From positions 620,001 through 684,000 of the forward strand of contig LODT01000029.1 in NCBI GenBank assembly GCA_001606155.1: 64,000 bases of DNA, in the 5' to 3' direction. Under the pieces are notes generated by a model. It had not been told where the DNA came from and did no database searches. It saw only the letters and a program-made list of their open reading frames with translations. Below, piece after piece: positions 24,447-35,418 of this stretch; within the stretch, counting starts at the first letter, position 1; each line of letters opens with the position of its first letter. Origin of the DNA: Tieghemostelium lacteum (lineage: Eukaryota > Evosea > Eumycetozoa > Dictyosteliales > Raperosteliaceae). Made by a program: the position numbers and the translations under genes.

Positions 24447-27400
24447 ATGAAAATATTTAATCGATCATTATTTATTTATTTATTTATTTATTTAAGTGTA
24501 TGATATTTGGAATTAATGTATGATCATAAGTGAAATTTTACTGATCTGTATAATGTGTATAGGTAACTAATGGACAGAGTTGTCCTTCAACTGCATCGAC
24601 ATGGAGACCCACAATGGCATCATCTAGTTCACCAGTGTCACCTAGTATAACTATTACAAATCAACCTGCACTTGATACTTTATATGATAATAATAATCTA
24701 GTGTTTATGGGACAATATGGATACTCTGCAACTAGTTTAACTAGTGGTCCTGTAGGAATTGCAAATTCTTTTACTATAAATTATCCTACTTGGGGTCCAA
24801 ATTACCATTGGTTAGTATCAAAGACACCAACACCAGCATTGAAAGCTAATCTTAGTTACCAATTCAGTTTTGGTTTCAAATTGGGTCAGGTTTATGGGAC
24901 TTATAACAGAGTTGCTAATATGACTTTGGTATTGTTCCGGTACCCTGACATTACAGACCCCAATGGCTCCAGTCAGTATTTTACAACTTCTTCTGGAACT
25001 CCATTGTACAGTCAAACTTTCACAGGAAGTTTCACTTCAAACACCCAATTCCTTGTGACTAATATAACAGTTACTCCAACTGTAGATATTGGTGAATCTG
25101 TTCTAGCTTTGAAACTAGAACGTACTACTCAAACTGGACCCTCTGTAACCACCATTTTCATTAGTAATATGAAATTTACATTACCATCGAGACCTATTAC
25201 AACCCCAACAAGTTTCCTTACTAAAGATTCTGAATTGATTAATATCCCCAAACCACCAGTTGCTTTAGATGTCCAAGATGCATCCACATGTCCATACCTT
25301 CCAACAGATTTAGTTCATTGGCATGATCCTACTATTTGGAGCGGTGGTGTTGTACCATCACCAGCTACAGCCATTACACTCCCCGCCAATAAAAAGGTAC
25401 TGATATCGCCATGTTCCATCTCACAGACATCGATATACACCAAGATTACCATTCCAGCTACTAGTCAATTGATTTTTGCCGATGCTTCTATGAATATGAT
25501 GGTTAAGGATATCTATGTACAAGGACAATTGATTATGGGTACAAAGACTTGTAGATACAATGCTAATATTAATTTAACATTTTATGGTAATAAAACAACT
25601 TCAGATACCATTGCAACTAATTTTGGAAGTAAAGGTATTGCAGTTGCATCTGGTGGGTTTATAAGTATGCAAGGTAAACAATACCATTACACATGGAGTA
25701 AATTATCAGCTACTGCATGGTCAGGTGACATTATCATCTATCTACAAGACAGTGTTAATTGGGAAGTCGGTCAACAAATTTTCATTACAACATCAGTCTA
25801 TCAAGATGACTTGAGAAACCAAAATGAAGTAGCAACCATTGCTGCAATTGAAGGAAACAAAATTCAATTGACTGGGCCATTAAGATACTACCATTACGGA
25901 GGTCAAGAATATCAAGCTGAAGTTGGACTCCTTTCCAGAAGAATTATACTACAAGGTGACCCTGCAACCTCTAACCCCGGTCAATTCGGTGGACATGTAC
26001 TTGTTAGTGGTCAAGGTCAGTTCTCAGGTCTTCAATTAATCAAAATGGGTCAACTTAACAACAAAGGTCGTTATCCACTACATTACCATCTCGCTGGAAA
26101 CCTTACTAACTCTTATATCACTGATTGTTCAGTCTCTGATAGTTACTATCGTTGTTATACCATTCATGGAAGTAACAATGTTACTGTTAGTAGAAACGTT
26201 GCATTTAATGCCACTGGACATTGCTACTATCTGGAAGATGGTGTAGAAGTTGATAACACTATAAGTTACAATTTGGCAGCTTATGTTCATGTTATTGGTA
26301 CACCTGCGGCTGGATATACTCAATATGGTCAAGACTTTGTTCAAAGTTCTTCTCTAGCTCAACCTGCTGATTCCACAGCCAGTGGATTCTACATTACCAA
26401 TGCTTGGAACACTTTTATTGGAAATTCGGCATCTGGAGGTTGGACTGGATTTGCATTTGTAAATCTTCCAAGACCTATTGGAAACCATCTTACAGTTCCT
26501 ATAATACCATCCCAGTTTACAGTTAAGGTATTCGACGGAAACACAGCTCATAGTAGTGGTAATTACTTTGAATTCGCATCTTCCATCTATGTAGGAGGTG
26601 AATTGACTTACAATGACAATGATGGTCTACTCTATTACACCAATGGTAGAGTCTCCAGAGAGACTTTCATTAATGGTGTTGATAGCTCTGCCAATGAAAT
26701 TCCCATGACATTTACTAATACTAAAGTCTACCAATCTAATCGTGGTGTTGGTCACTGGGGTGAGAGGGTTGAAGTTATAGGCCTAGAAAGCCATGATTCC
26801 CGTCGTCCTGGATCACTGTTTGGAGAGGCTTGGTTACACAATGCATTGGTTAATGGACAGTCAGGAAACCTTTTATCAAAAGGAAAAGAAATGTCTAGAC
26901 AAGGATTCCAATTCTACGATACCTATGTACAGACTATACTCTCTAATGTCATATTTAGAAACTTTAATAACACCTATCCATCAAGTACCTCATCAGAAGA
27001 TGACAACAAAGTTCTGATCAGTATGACACATTCCGATGAATTCAAACCACAAGGTATCTCTGCAACTAATAATATAACACTTCAGAACTGTGCTGCTGCT
27101 AGAATCATTGGTCACAATGTAGTTGATACTGGGTCTAGTAGATACTTTAATTTCATTGATTATGATGGTACCTTTACATCTAGAGGTGTACCAACCATCG
27201 TAGGCGCACATGACAAATGGTGGCAATTTGATAGTACTTGTCAATTTAATAGTGATTGGCAATGTTATGTCTGCAATAAAGGGTCAAAAGAAATTGCATC
27301 ACTTCAGTTCTGGGTACCTGGTCTCATAAGTCGTGATGAATCATGGCCTGCTGACAGCTATGTAGGTAATATCTCCCTATTTGGTAGTGGCATTACAGAT

Positions 27401-27871
27401 CAAAGACGTACAATTGTTACTAGAAATGCTGGTGTTACTGGTATTTCCAATATGGGTTGGTACCTATACTTGACAGGTGGATCACCAACTTATATGAAAC
27501 TCTGGCTTTCCCAAGTACCTTTTGGAAACTACGTATTCTTAGCTATCCCTTATCCAGCAGGTACCACTTTTAATGTCAGTTGTGAGTACAAATACAACAG
27601 TCAGTACAGTTATAACTTTACAATGGCAGCTTCAGCTGCAGCTGTCAGAAGTGGTGATGGAAAGAAATACTATTTCGATCAAACCCATCTCTTTGTCAAA
27701 GCAATCAACTTTAGATTAGATGGCACTGAAAAATTCACAAGAGGAGGTGCCACCCTATATGATGTGTATTGGGAATTTATCATTCACATTTCTGCTAAAA
27801 ACACTATAGTATCAGCAGTTAACAATTTCTTTACAAATCTACCTGATATATTACCATCATCTACCCTTTAA
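24447..27871 (+). CDS. secreted G8-domain / right-handed beta-helix protein (CEMIP/TMEM2-like)
   Basis: Two exons, 24447-24497 and 24563-27871, give 1119 residues. The first exon encodes only a signal peptide core (MKIFNRSLFIYLFIYLS). The intron begins GTATGA and ends TGTATAG, phase 0, and exon 2 continues VTNGQSCPSTAS. After an N-terminal beta-sandwich-like region, a G8 domain starts near residue 259 (LVHWHDPTIWSGGVVPSP and following strands). A right-handed beta-helix comes next, with LHYHLAGN and repeated short turns around residues 480-720. The order resembles the animal CEMIP/TMEM2 hyaluronidase family and related dictyostelid surface proteins. It is likely secreted and may act on or bind extracellular polysaccharide; the substrate is unproven. 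The Ser-rich MASSSS at 24614 is not the real start. Confidence 0.82.
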
Positions 27872-28017
27872 AATTGAAATAAAAAAATATGGTATTAATA
27901 TTAGTTAATGAAGAAAAGACTCTATTATTTATTTTATTAGTAGTACAAATATTTGTTATTTAGATTTAAGAAAAAAGATTGGGATAAACCTTATGGTTAA
28001 GGTTTGAGATTTTATGT

Positions 28018-29301
28018 TTAATCCCAGTCAGAGTCATCTTCAGAATCATCATCAGAATCAGAGGCAGCCCAAGCAATTCTTCTAGCTAAGATATCAGCAA
28101 TGTTGATTGGTTCTGATTTATTGTTTTGTTGTTGAATTTCAGGTATTTTACGTTCCTCGGCTGGTTTCAAAGAGATACCACTCATGATAGAAGTCAACAA
28201 ATCAGATCTGGCATCAGATGCCTTTGGTTTAGGAGCCTCAGCTTTGAAAACTGGGGGTGGTGGTGCATTGGGAGGTGGTGGGGGTGGTGGACCTGGTGGT
28301 GGAGGTGGTACATATGCAGTTTGCATGACAGGTTGAGGAATGCTACTGACTGCAAATGGTGGTGGAGTTTGTTGTATCATTGGTGGTGGTGGCATTGAGA
28401 AACTGTCTGAGGTAGGTGGTGGTGGAGGTGGCATTGCAAATGTATTTGGTCCGACTGATGGTGGTCTGGGTAGAGTTGCATTAATAGGTGGTGGAGGTGG
28501 CATCGAGAAATTTGATGGTGGTGGTGGTGTATGGAAAGTTGGTTGATGACTTGTAGTCAATGGTTGTTGACTGATAGCATGTGGAGTCTGAGTTGGACTC
28601 TGTTGAGGACCACCTCCAATAGGACCATCAACTTCAATGACAATCTTCTCACCAGTAACTGGATCGTAACGTACCTTTCTGACTCTCTTGACTTTCTTTA
28701 CCTCGACATCTGCTGTTTTCTCTGATTTCTTCTTTAATCTTGCCTCTCTACGTTCTCTTCTACGTTGTTTAGCCTCTTCTGATTGTTTAATCTGTTCAGC
28801 AATCCATTCATCAATGAAAAAGTCTGGATTGGTGTACAATTTCAGACATTTCTGTCCGTCGTCCATGTAAGGATCCAACAATGCCAAATTGGGTGGTGGT
28901 TTACATTTACTCTGGTAGACATTATTGACTGATGGTGGAATAGATGCATGAGTAAAGTGTTGATGTTTCTCTGGATTATCAGCATGATATTCAGCTCTTG
29001 GTTTACTATTTAGTACTTCAATACTGTTATTTTGGTGATAGTTTTCAATTACCGGAATCTGTTGAATCAATGGTTTAATTCTCGAATTGATCTTATTCAA
29101 TCTCTGACAGATCAGTGTAGATTCATTGGATAGTGATGTAAATACATTATTAGCGTGTTCTGCTAATACCATCAGTTGATTAATTATACCAACACAGGTA
29201 TTATGTAAAACTGCATCAACAATTTGATCTTTATTCAAATTGTCTAAAACAGGTTTATTATTATCATTAATTGATGGTATATATCTAGTGATTAATACCA
29301 T
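28018..29301 (-). CDS. scrA: SCAR/WAVE actin-nucleation promoting factor
   Basis: Single-exon frame of 427 residues. The N-terminal WAVE-homology domain (MVLITRYIPSINDN ... LAEHANNVFTSLSNES) assembles into the Abi/Nap/Pir/HSPC300 complex. It is followed by a DPYMDDGQKCLKLYTNPDFF segment and a basic region (about residues 170-215). The centre is a long proline-rich stretch that would bind profilin and SH3 partners. The C-terminus is a VCA module: WH2 (ARSDLLTSIMSGISLK), a connector near ILARRIAW, and an acidic tail with the conserved tryptophan (SDSDDDSEDDSDWD). It activates Arp2/3 downstream of Rac at the leading edge. All key segments are present and the size suits SCAR. Confidence 0.95.
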   Translation of the reverse strand: MVLITRYIPSINDNNKPVLDNLNKDQIVDAVLHNTCVGIINQLMVLAEHANNVFTSLSNESTLICQRLNKINSRIKPLIQQIPVIENYHQNNSIEVLNSKPRAEYHADNPEKHQHFTHASIPPSVNNVYQSKCKPPPNLALLDPYMDDGQKCLKLYTNPDFFIDEWIAEQIKQSEEAKQRRRERREARLKKKSEKTADVEVKKVKRVRKVRYDPVTGEKIVIEVDGPIGGGPQQSPTQTPHAISQQPLTTSHQPTFHTPPPPSNFSMPPPPPINATLPRPPSVGPNTFAMPPPPPPTSDSFSMPPPPMIQQTPPPFAVSSIPQPVMQTAYVPPPPPGPPPPPPPNAPPPPVFKAEAPKPKASDARSDLLTSIMSGISLKPAEERKIPEIQQQNNKSEPINIADILARRIAWAASDSDDDSEDDSDWD

Positions 29302-29600
29302 CTTTTAGATTTTTATGTTACAAATTTGAGATACAAAAAAAAAATTATAAACAAAAAAAAAAAAAAAAAAATCAAAATCAATTTAAAAAAAAAAAGAGAA
29401 ATAATAAGTTTATTAGCTAATTAAACTTTAATTAAATATTATAATTATCAAAATAGAAAATATATCAGGAATAAACAAATATTAATAAAATAAAGTATTT
29501 TTTTTATAAAGAATTTCAGTGAGCATGATTCATCGTCATCATCTATTTTTTTTTTATTTTTTTTTTTTTTTATGCATATTTATTTATATATATTTACAAA
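29302..29600. promoter_or_regulatory. divergent promoter region with long poly-A/poly-T tracts
   Basis: About 300 bases between the divergent scrA and SDF2-like starts. It holds long A runs near 29337-29395 and long T runs near 29546-29571. Homopolymer-rich spacers are typical of dictyostelid promoters. No other motif is seen. Confidence 0.5.
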
Positions 29601-30329
29601 ATGAAATCAATATATTCACTTTTAGTAGTTTTATTAATTGTAACAATAGCATTTGCAGATGATAGCCAATATGAAGATAAACCAAGTATTTATTAATGTT
29701 AAAGAAAGGTCAAAATTTAAGAAATATATATTAATACAGAGATTTAAAATATAGTTACAAAAGTTACATATGGAAGTATGGTAAAATTAACACATATACC
29801 AAGTAAATTTAGATTACATTCACATAAAGTAAATTATGGGTCAGGTGGTGGAGGTAGTGGACAACAATCAGTTACAGGTTTCCCAGAGACTGATGATAAT
29901 AACAGTTATTGGGTTATTAAAGCACCACATGATCAAGTTATACCACAAGGTACTATTATAAAGAGTGGTGATGTCATTAGATTACAACATCTTTCCACTA
30001 AAAAGAATTTACACAGTCATTTAGCAGTTTCACCAATCACCAAACAAAATGAGGTATCTTGTTTCGGTGAAGAGGGTTTAGGTGATACTGGTGACAATTG
30101 GAGAGTTGAATTTGTAAAGAATCACGAAGGTGACAGCATATGGGCAAGAAACGATATTATTAGATTAGTTCATGTAGATACTAAAGCCTTCTTACATGCC
30201 TCACCTAACGCTAAATACCAAAACCCAATTCCAGGTCAAATTGAAATCTCTGCAACTTCAAAGAAATCTGAAGATTCTACATGGATGGTTGAAGAGGGTA
30301 TCTATTTTGAAATTAGAAATGACGAATAA
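29601..30329 (+). CDS. SDF2-like MIR-domain protein of the endoplasmic reticulum
   Basis: Two exons, 29601-29685 and 29755-30329, give 219 residues. The intron starts GTATTT and ends ATATAG, and the split codon ATT restores the frame. Exon 1 encodes a signal peptide (MKSIYSLLVVLLIVTIAFA, then DDSQYEDKP). Exon 2 gives the stromal cell-derived factor 2 pattern: VTYGSMVKL, FRLHSHKVNYGSG, GQQSVTGFPETDDNNSYW, then three MIR motifs (IRLQHLSTKKNLHSH; IRLVHVDTKAFLHAS). The usual SDF2 length is about 210 residues, so the model is complete. SDF2 proteins act in ER quality control of O-mannosylated or misfolded proteins. No HDEL-type retention signal is present (the end is RNDE). The ATG at 29778 is internal. 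Confidence 0.92.
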
Positions 30330-30574
30330 ACAATTTAGTAAAGTTTTTATAGGTTACGCAATAATATAGTAAACCACACAAAATACCTAACCCATTAACA
30401 TTTATATCTTTTAGTTGGACTTAAACATCTATTTTCCTTATCATCATCCTAAAGAATATCTATACTTACCAGTTTAGATACAACCCTTATTCTCCAATTT
30501 AGATTTTGAATATTTATATTCAAAATTAAAACAACTAAAATATTTATAAAAGTGAATTATATAAATTTATATAA
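30330..30574. other. convergent intergenic spacer
   Basis: About 245 bases between the convergent SDF2-like and SNARE-like genes. It is AT-rich and presumably carries both 3' ends. Nothing else is seen. Confidence 0.5.
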
Positions 30575-30944
30575 TCATGTAAATTTTAAAACAATTGGTA
30601 ATATTATAACTAATAATATAATAATAATGACTATAGCAATAATGATTTTGAGCTAGATAGAAAAAGTTGAATAATGTTAATATAATTCAAATATTATTTT
30701 CTTAACAAAAATGATCTACCTTAAAATTTCTCCACCACATTTCTTTTTTAATTCTGGCAGTATTTTCTCTCATCCTTTCCGCATTTTTTTCCATATCTGC
30801 TACTTTATCATTTAGTTGTTGGGCATTGCTTATATTGTTCAATAATGAGTTCACATTAATGTGCATTAATGAAGTCACATTTTCTATTTGATTAAACAAA
30901 TCTTTGGTTTTTTGATTTGATACATTTTCATTGGGTAAAGACAT
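30575..30944 (-). CDS. R-SNARE (synaptobrevin/VAMP-like) with Asn in the zero layer
   Basis: Two exons, 30944-30720 and 30652-30575, give 100 residues. The 67-base intron starts GTAGAT and ends TATCTAG, phase 0. Exon 1 holds the SNARE motif (INVNSLLNNISNAQQLNDKV ... RIKKEMWWRNFK). Exon 2 is a pure membrane anchor (LKIIIAIVIIIILLVIILP). The WW-N-K end and length match VAMP family members. A gapless alignment to VAMP2 places an Asn (second N of SLLNNIS) where the central Arg of the ionic zero layer should be; the neighbouring hydrophobic layers (L, V, M, A, M, I) are mostly kept. It is a tail-anchored vesicle fusion protein by family, but formally a non-R R-SNARE. The in-frame residues before MSLPNENV are probably untranslated. 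Confidence 0.85.
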
Positions 30945-32071
30945 ATTATTTAAATTATATAATATAATGCAACTCAATTTTTTTTTATTTTTAAATTTAC
31001 ATTTTCTTAAAAAGAAATTTCTTTTAAAAAAATTCAATCAAAATAATTCATTTGCAAATTTTAATTGAAAATCATATTATGAATTTAAATTAAACATTTA
31101 TGACAAATTTTTATAAAATGATAAGTTAATAGTTTCAATGTATAGAGTAAAGAATTCAAAATTGAATGAAATGAAGAAACGTTTATAAGTCTGTTATTAA
31201 TAATAAAAAAAAAAATAGAAATTAAATAACAGGATATTATAATTATAGATACTTGTTTAATGATTTAACAATTTGATGTATATTAAATTTTGTTATGAAT
31301 AGATTTTATTTTTAATTGACACTGTTGACACTAACCCCCCTCTAAAACTATTCACTATGCAAAATTTAAAAAACTGTTCTAATATTATATCTTTTTTTTT
31401 GAATAACAATTTCTATTAAATTTGTCATATTTAGTAATCCTATTTACCATTTTGATAAATTTTTATATCAGGAGGGGTATTCTTTTTTAACAACTATTAT
31501 TCACCAACTATTCAATTCTATTAATCTTTTAAAAATGATTTAAAAGGAGAGCATGTACTTTTTGTATTCAATAACAGGAAATTCAAAATAAGATAATCAG
31601 AGATTATAATTTCTAATTATTTATAAAATATTACATAAGTTTATTTTTAGATTTAGATGAAGATGGCTATATTTTGCAAAAATTTACTTAACATGTTCAA
31701 GATAAAACACCGTTAAATATTGAATTTATTTAAAAAAATAGGTCACCTTGTGGATTTGGTCTTGAAACTGTATTTCAATTTTGAGCAAATAAATAAATTT
31801 TGTTAATAAAATAAAACGTCTATATCTTTTTTGGTACCAGTTTAAATAGGCTAAATCGGTTATAAATCTTTAATTGTATTGGGAGTTTCTATTAAATTAT
31901 AAATTTGTTTAAACCAATCTATTTTAATATCTCAACTAAAATAAAAATAAATATTTAACTCCTTGATTTTTTTCAAATCGACCTATCCTCTATTAAAAGG
32001 TTTTTATATAAACTAGTGAAGTTTTAAATATATAATATTATTTTATATTTATTTTATATTTAACTATAACA
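30945..32071. other. intergenic region, partly duplicated upstream of the second hpd copy
   Basis: About 1.1 kb of AT-rich spacer with no gene. Its right part (from about 31200) is recognisably similar to the spacer before the second hpd gene. Shared stretches include CCCCTCTAAAACTATT (31338 and 33612), GAAGGGTATTCTTT-like sequence (31475, 33731) and AAAAGGAGAG (31541, 33820). It was therefore duplicated together with the gene and presumably holds the promoter. Confidence 0.55.
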
Positions 32072-33279
32072 ATGGATGCAAAAAATGTAATTTAAGTTTA
32101 AAAAATAATAATTTATCTATAAATATTAATGTTATTTTATAGAATTTAGGTTTTAAGGGAGTTGATCATGTAACTTTTTGGGTCGGAAATGCAAAACAAG
32201 CTGCCTCCTATTATAATTGTAGATTTGGGTTTCAAAATTTAGCATTCTCAGGTTTGACAACTGGAAATAGAAAATATGCAACTCATGTTGTTAGACTTAA
32301 ACAAGTAACTCTTTGTTTTACATCTCCTACTACAATTGATGATGAAGACCATGCTGAGCATATGAAACTACATGGAGATGCTATTAAAGATATTGCATTT
32401 AAAGTAGATGATAGTAGATTAATATATCAAAATGCTATAATTAATGGTGCCAAATCAGTTTTGGAGCCAACAGAGTTAACTGATAAAGATGGAACTGTTA
32501 TAATGTCAACTATTGCAACTCCAATCAGTAATATAACTTACACTTTTGTCGAAAGAAAGAATTATACTGGTGAATTTTTACCTGGGTACTCTTATGACGT
32601 TATTCATGATGTTTTATCTGATATTCTTGAACCAATTGAAATTGCAGACATTGACCATTTTGTATATTGTGTTTATGAAAACAAGGTTGAAGAAACTTCA
32701 GAATGGTTCTATAAAACATTAGGATTCCATAGATATTGGTCGGCAGATGACAGTATTATTCACACTGAAAATTCTGGTTTAAATTCCATAGTTGTTGCAG
32801 ACGAAAACAGTTCAGTTAAATTCCCAATCAATGAACCTGTAAATTCAGTAAAAGCTAAAAGTCAAACACAGGAATTTGTAGATTTCCACGGTGGTCCAGG
32901 ATGTCAACACTTTGCCATCAATACAATCAATATTATACAAACTGTTGAAACTCTAAAGAAACGTGGTGTTGTGTTTATTCCAACTCCTAAACACTATTAT
33001 TCATTCCTAAAAAAGAGATTAGAAAACTGTCCAGTTGTAGTCAAAGAGGAAATTGAAACTCTTGAGAAATATGGAATCTTTTTGGATTATGATGATGAAG
33101 GATATCTATTACAAATTTTCACTAAAAATGTACAAGATAAACCAACATTTATCATTGAATTTATCCAAAAGGTAGGTCACATCTTTGGTTTTGGTTATGG
33201 AAATTTTAAATCAATCTTTGAAGCAATTGAATTAGAACAAACTCTAAGAGGAAATTTAGATAGAAACGAAGATAAATAA
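32072..33279 (+). CDS. hpd: 4-hydroxyphenylpyruvate dioxygenase, copy 1
   Basis: Two exons, 32072-32086 (only 15 bases: MDAKN) and 32143-33279, give 383 residues. The intron is GTAATT...TTATAG, phase 0. The enzyme converts 4-hydroxyphenylpyruvate to homogentisate in tyrosine breakdown, using Fe(II) and O2. The N-terminal VOC half starts GVDHVTFWVGNAKQ and contains KLHGDAIKDIAFKVDD. Predicted iron ligands in the C-terminal half are the His of IADIDHFVY, the His of GCQHFAIN and the Glu of TFIIEFIQKVGH. It is full length for the family. It differs from copy 2 at roughly 16 residues, including FVYC here against VVYG there next to the first ligand. The in-frame TTG at 32254 is internal. Confidence 0.95.
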
Positions 33280-34138
33280 ACTATAAATATTTTGAAGTAT
33301 AGAATTATTTAACTTTTCTATTCAAGTTAACTTTCATCTATTTATAATGTTTAAATATATTCTTATTTTAGAATATTTTGTTTTAAGTTTGGTAATTATT
33401 TAAATAAAAATCATGATTTTTCATGTTGAGTATAAATTAATAATTAAAGCTATATTGTTTAATTGTCTATTATTAATAGGAAAAAACATAGAAATTTTAT
33501 AAATGGACATTAAATTGATAGATACATTATATGTCGAATTTAGTTGAAATTTAGATTAATAATTTTTTTGTTTTGAATAGATTGTTAATTTTAACAATTT
33601 CGATATACAATACCCCTCTAAAACTATTATATATACAAATCTTGAGTTAAACCAAACTGGTCTCAGAAAATCTTTTTTTTTTTGAACAAAATTTGTCATT
33701 TAACATTCTGATTTATTTTTATACCGGTAGTGAAGGGTATTCTTTATTAAACAAGGTATAGTTTTATTATTAGATATTGGTATAACTATTCAAGTCTTAC
33801 ATCATTTAATAATGATATAAAAGGAGAGGATGTACTCCTCTTTGATATACAATATCAAATAAAATGGAAATTCAAATAACAATATCATATATTATAATTT
33901 CTATTTTTTAAAAATACATCAGATAAAAACTCAAAAAATATAACCGGAAATATATTAAAGTTTTTGATTTTAGGTATTAATTTTAAATCTATCAAATTTT
34001 AGATTTAAATTACAAATGAATTTGCTTATTTAAATTGTTTTATCAACAACATTTAAATAAAAGAAGTATAGAGAGGAAATACTTATATTTATCTTCAAAA
34101 AGATTTTACTATTGATTATTTAATATTTAAAACTAACA
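33280..34138. repeat. spacer of the hpd tandem duplication
   Basis: About 860 bases between the two hpd copies. The left end carries the 3' flank motif TTAGAATATTTTGTTTT (about 33370), which recurs after copy 2 near 35397. The right part resembles the spacer before copy 1. The duplicated unit is thus about 2.07 kb (start-to-start distance 2067 bases), and the noncoding parts have diverged far more than the coding parts. Confidence 0.6.
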
Positions 34139-35336
34139 ATGGATGCAAAAAATGTAATTTAAAGTTAAAATAATATTTATTCATATAAATATTAATGTTA
34201 TTTTATAGAATTTAGGTTTTAATGGAGTTGATCATGTAACTTTTTGGGTCGGAAATGCAAAACAAGCTGCCTCCTATTATAATTGTAGGTTTGGGTTTCA
34301 AAATTTAGCATTCTCAGGTTTGACAACTGGAAATAGAAAATATGCAACTCATGTTGTTAGACTTAAACAAGTAACTCTTTGTTTTACTTCTCCTACTACA
34401 ATTGATGATGAAGATCATGCTGAGCATATGAAACTACATGGAGATGCTATTAAAGATATTGCATTTAAAGTAGATGATAGTAGATTAATTTATCAAAATG
34501 CTATAATTAATGGTGCCAAATCAGTTTTGGAGCCAACAGAGTTAACTGATAAAGATGGAACTGTTATAATGTCAACTATTGCAACCCCAATCAGTAATAT
34601 AACTTACACTTTTGTCGAAAGAAAGAATTATACTGGTGAATTTTTACCTGGGTACTCTTATGACGTTATTCATGATGTTTTATCTGATTTTGTTGAACCA
34701 ATTCAAATTGCAGACATTGACCATGTTGTATATGGTGTGTATGAAAACAAGGTTGAAGAAACTTCAGAATGGTTCTATAAAACATTAGGATTCCATAGAT
34801 ATTGGTCTGTAGATGACACTATTGTTCACACTGAAAATTCTGGTTTAAATTCCATAGTTGTTGCAGACGAAAACAATTCGGTTAAGTTCCCAGTCATTGA
34901 ACCTGTAAATTCAGTTAAAGCTAAAAGTCAAACACAGGAATTTGTAGATTTCAATGGTGGTCCAGGATGTCAACACTTTGCCATCAATACAATCAATATT
35001 ATCCAAACTGTTGAAACTCTAAAGAAACGTGGTGTTGTGTTTATTCCAACTCCTAAACACTATTATTCTTTCCTAAAAAAGAGATTAGAAAACTGTCCAG
35101 TTGTAGTCAAAGAGGAAATTGAAACTCTTGAGAAATATGGAATCTTTTTGGATTATGATGATGAAGGATATCTATTACAAACTTTTACTAAAAACGTACA
35201 AGATAAACCAACATTTATCATTGAGTTTATCCAAAAGGTAGGACATATGTTTGGTTTTGGTTATGGAAATTTTAAATCCATCTTTGCAGCAATTGAATTA
35301 GAACAAACTCTAAGAGGAAATTTAGATAGAAACTAA
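34139..35336 (+). CDS. hpd: 4-hydroxyphenylpyruvate dioxygenase, copy 2
   Basis: Same structure as copy 1: a 15-base exon 34139-34153 (MDAKN), a 55-base intron, and exon 34209-35336, giving 380 residues. The three predicted iron ligands are present (IADIDHVVYGV, GCQHFAIN, TFIIEFIQKVGH), so both copies look catalytically competent. The first part of the coding sequence is nearly identical to copy 1; most amino-acid changes fall after about residue 190. The C-terminus lacks the last three residues (EDK) of copy 1. It converges on the Arm/RhoGEF gene, whose stop lies about 80 bases beyond. Confidence 0.95.
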
Positions 35337-35418
35337 GATAAAATAAACTATTTATATTTTGAAAAGAAAAGTTAAAATGTATCAATATATTATTATTTTA
35401 GAATATTTTGTTTTTAGT

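Noticed and set aside
28126-28546. Trp/Gly-rich plus-strand frames
   Set aside because: They are antisense to the proline-rich region of scrA, where CCA codons read as TGG or GGT.
32254-33279. hpd starting at an in-frame TTG
   Set aside because: The true N-terminus (MDAKN plus GVDHVTFWVGN) is recovered through a 15-base first exon with consensus splice sites, in both copies.
30945-35418. Mobile element as cause of the 2-kb repeat
   Set aside because: The repeat is accounted for by tandem duplication of hpd with flanks; no transposase, terminal repeats or target duplications are seen.
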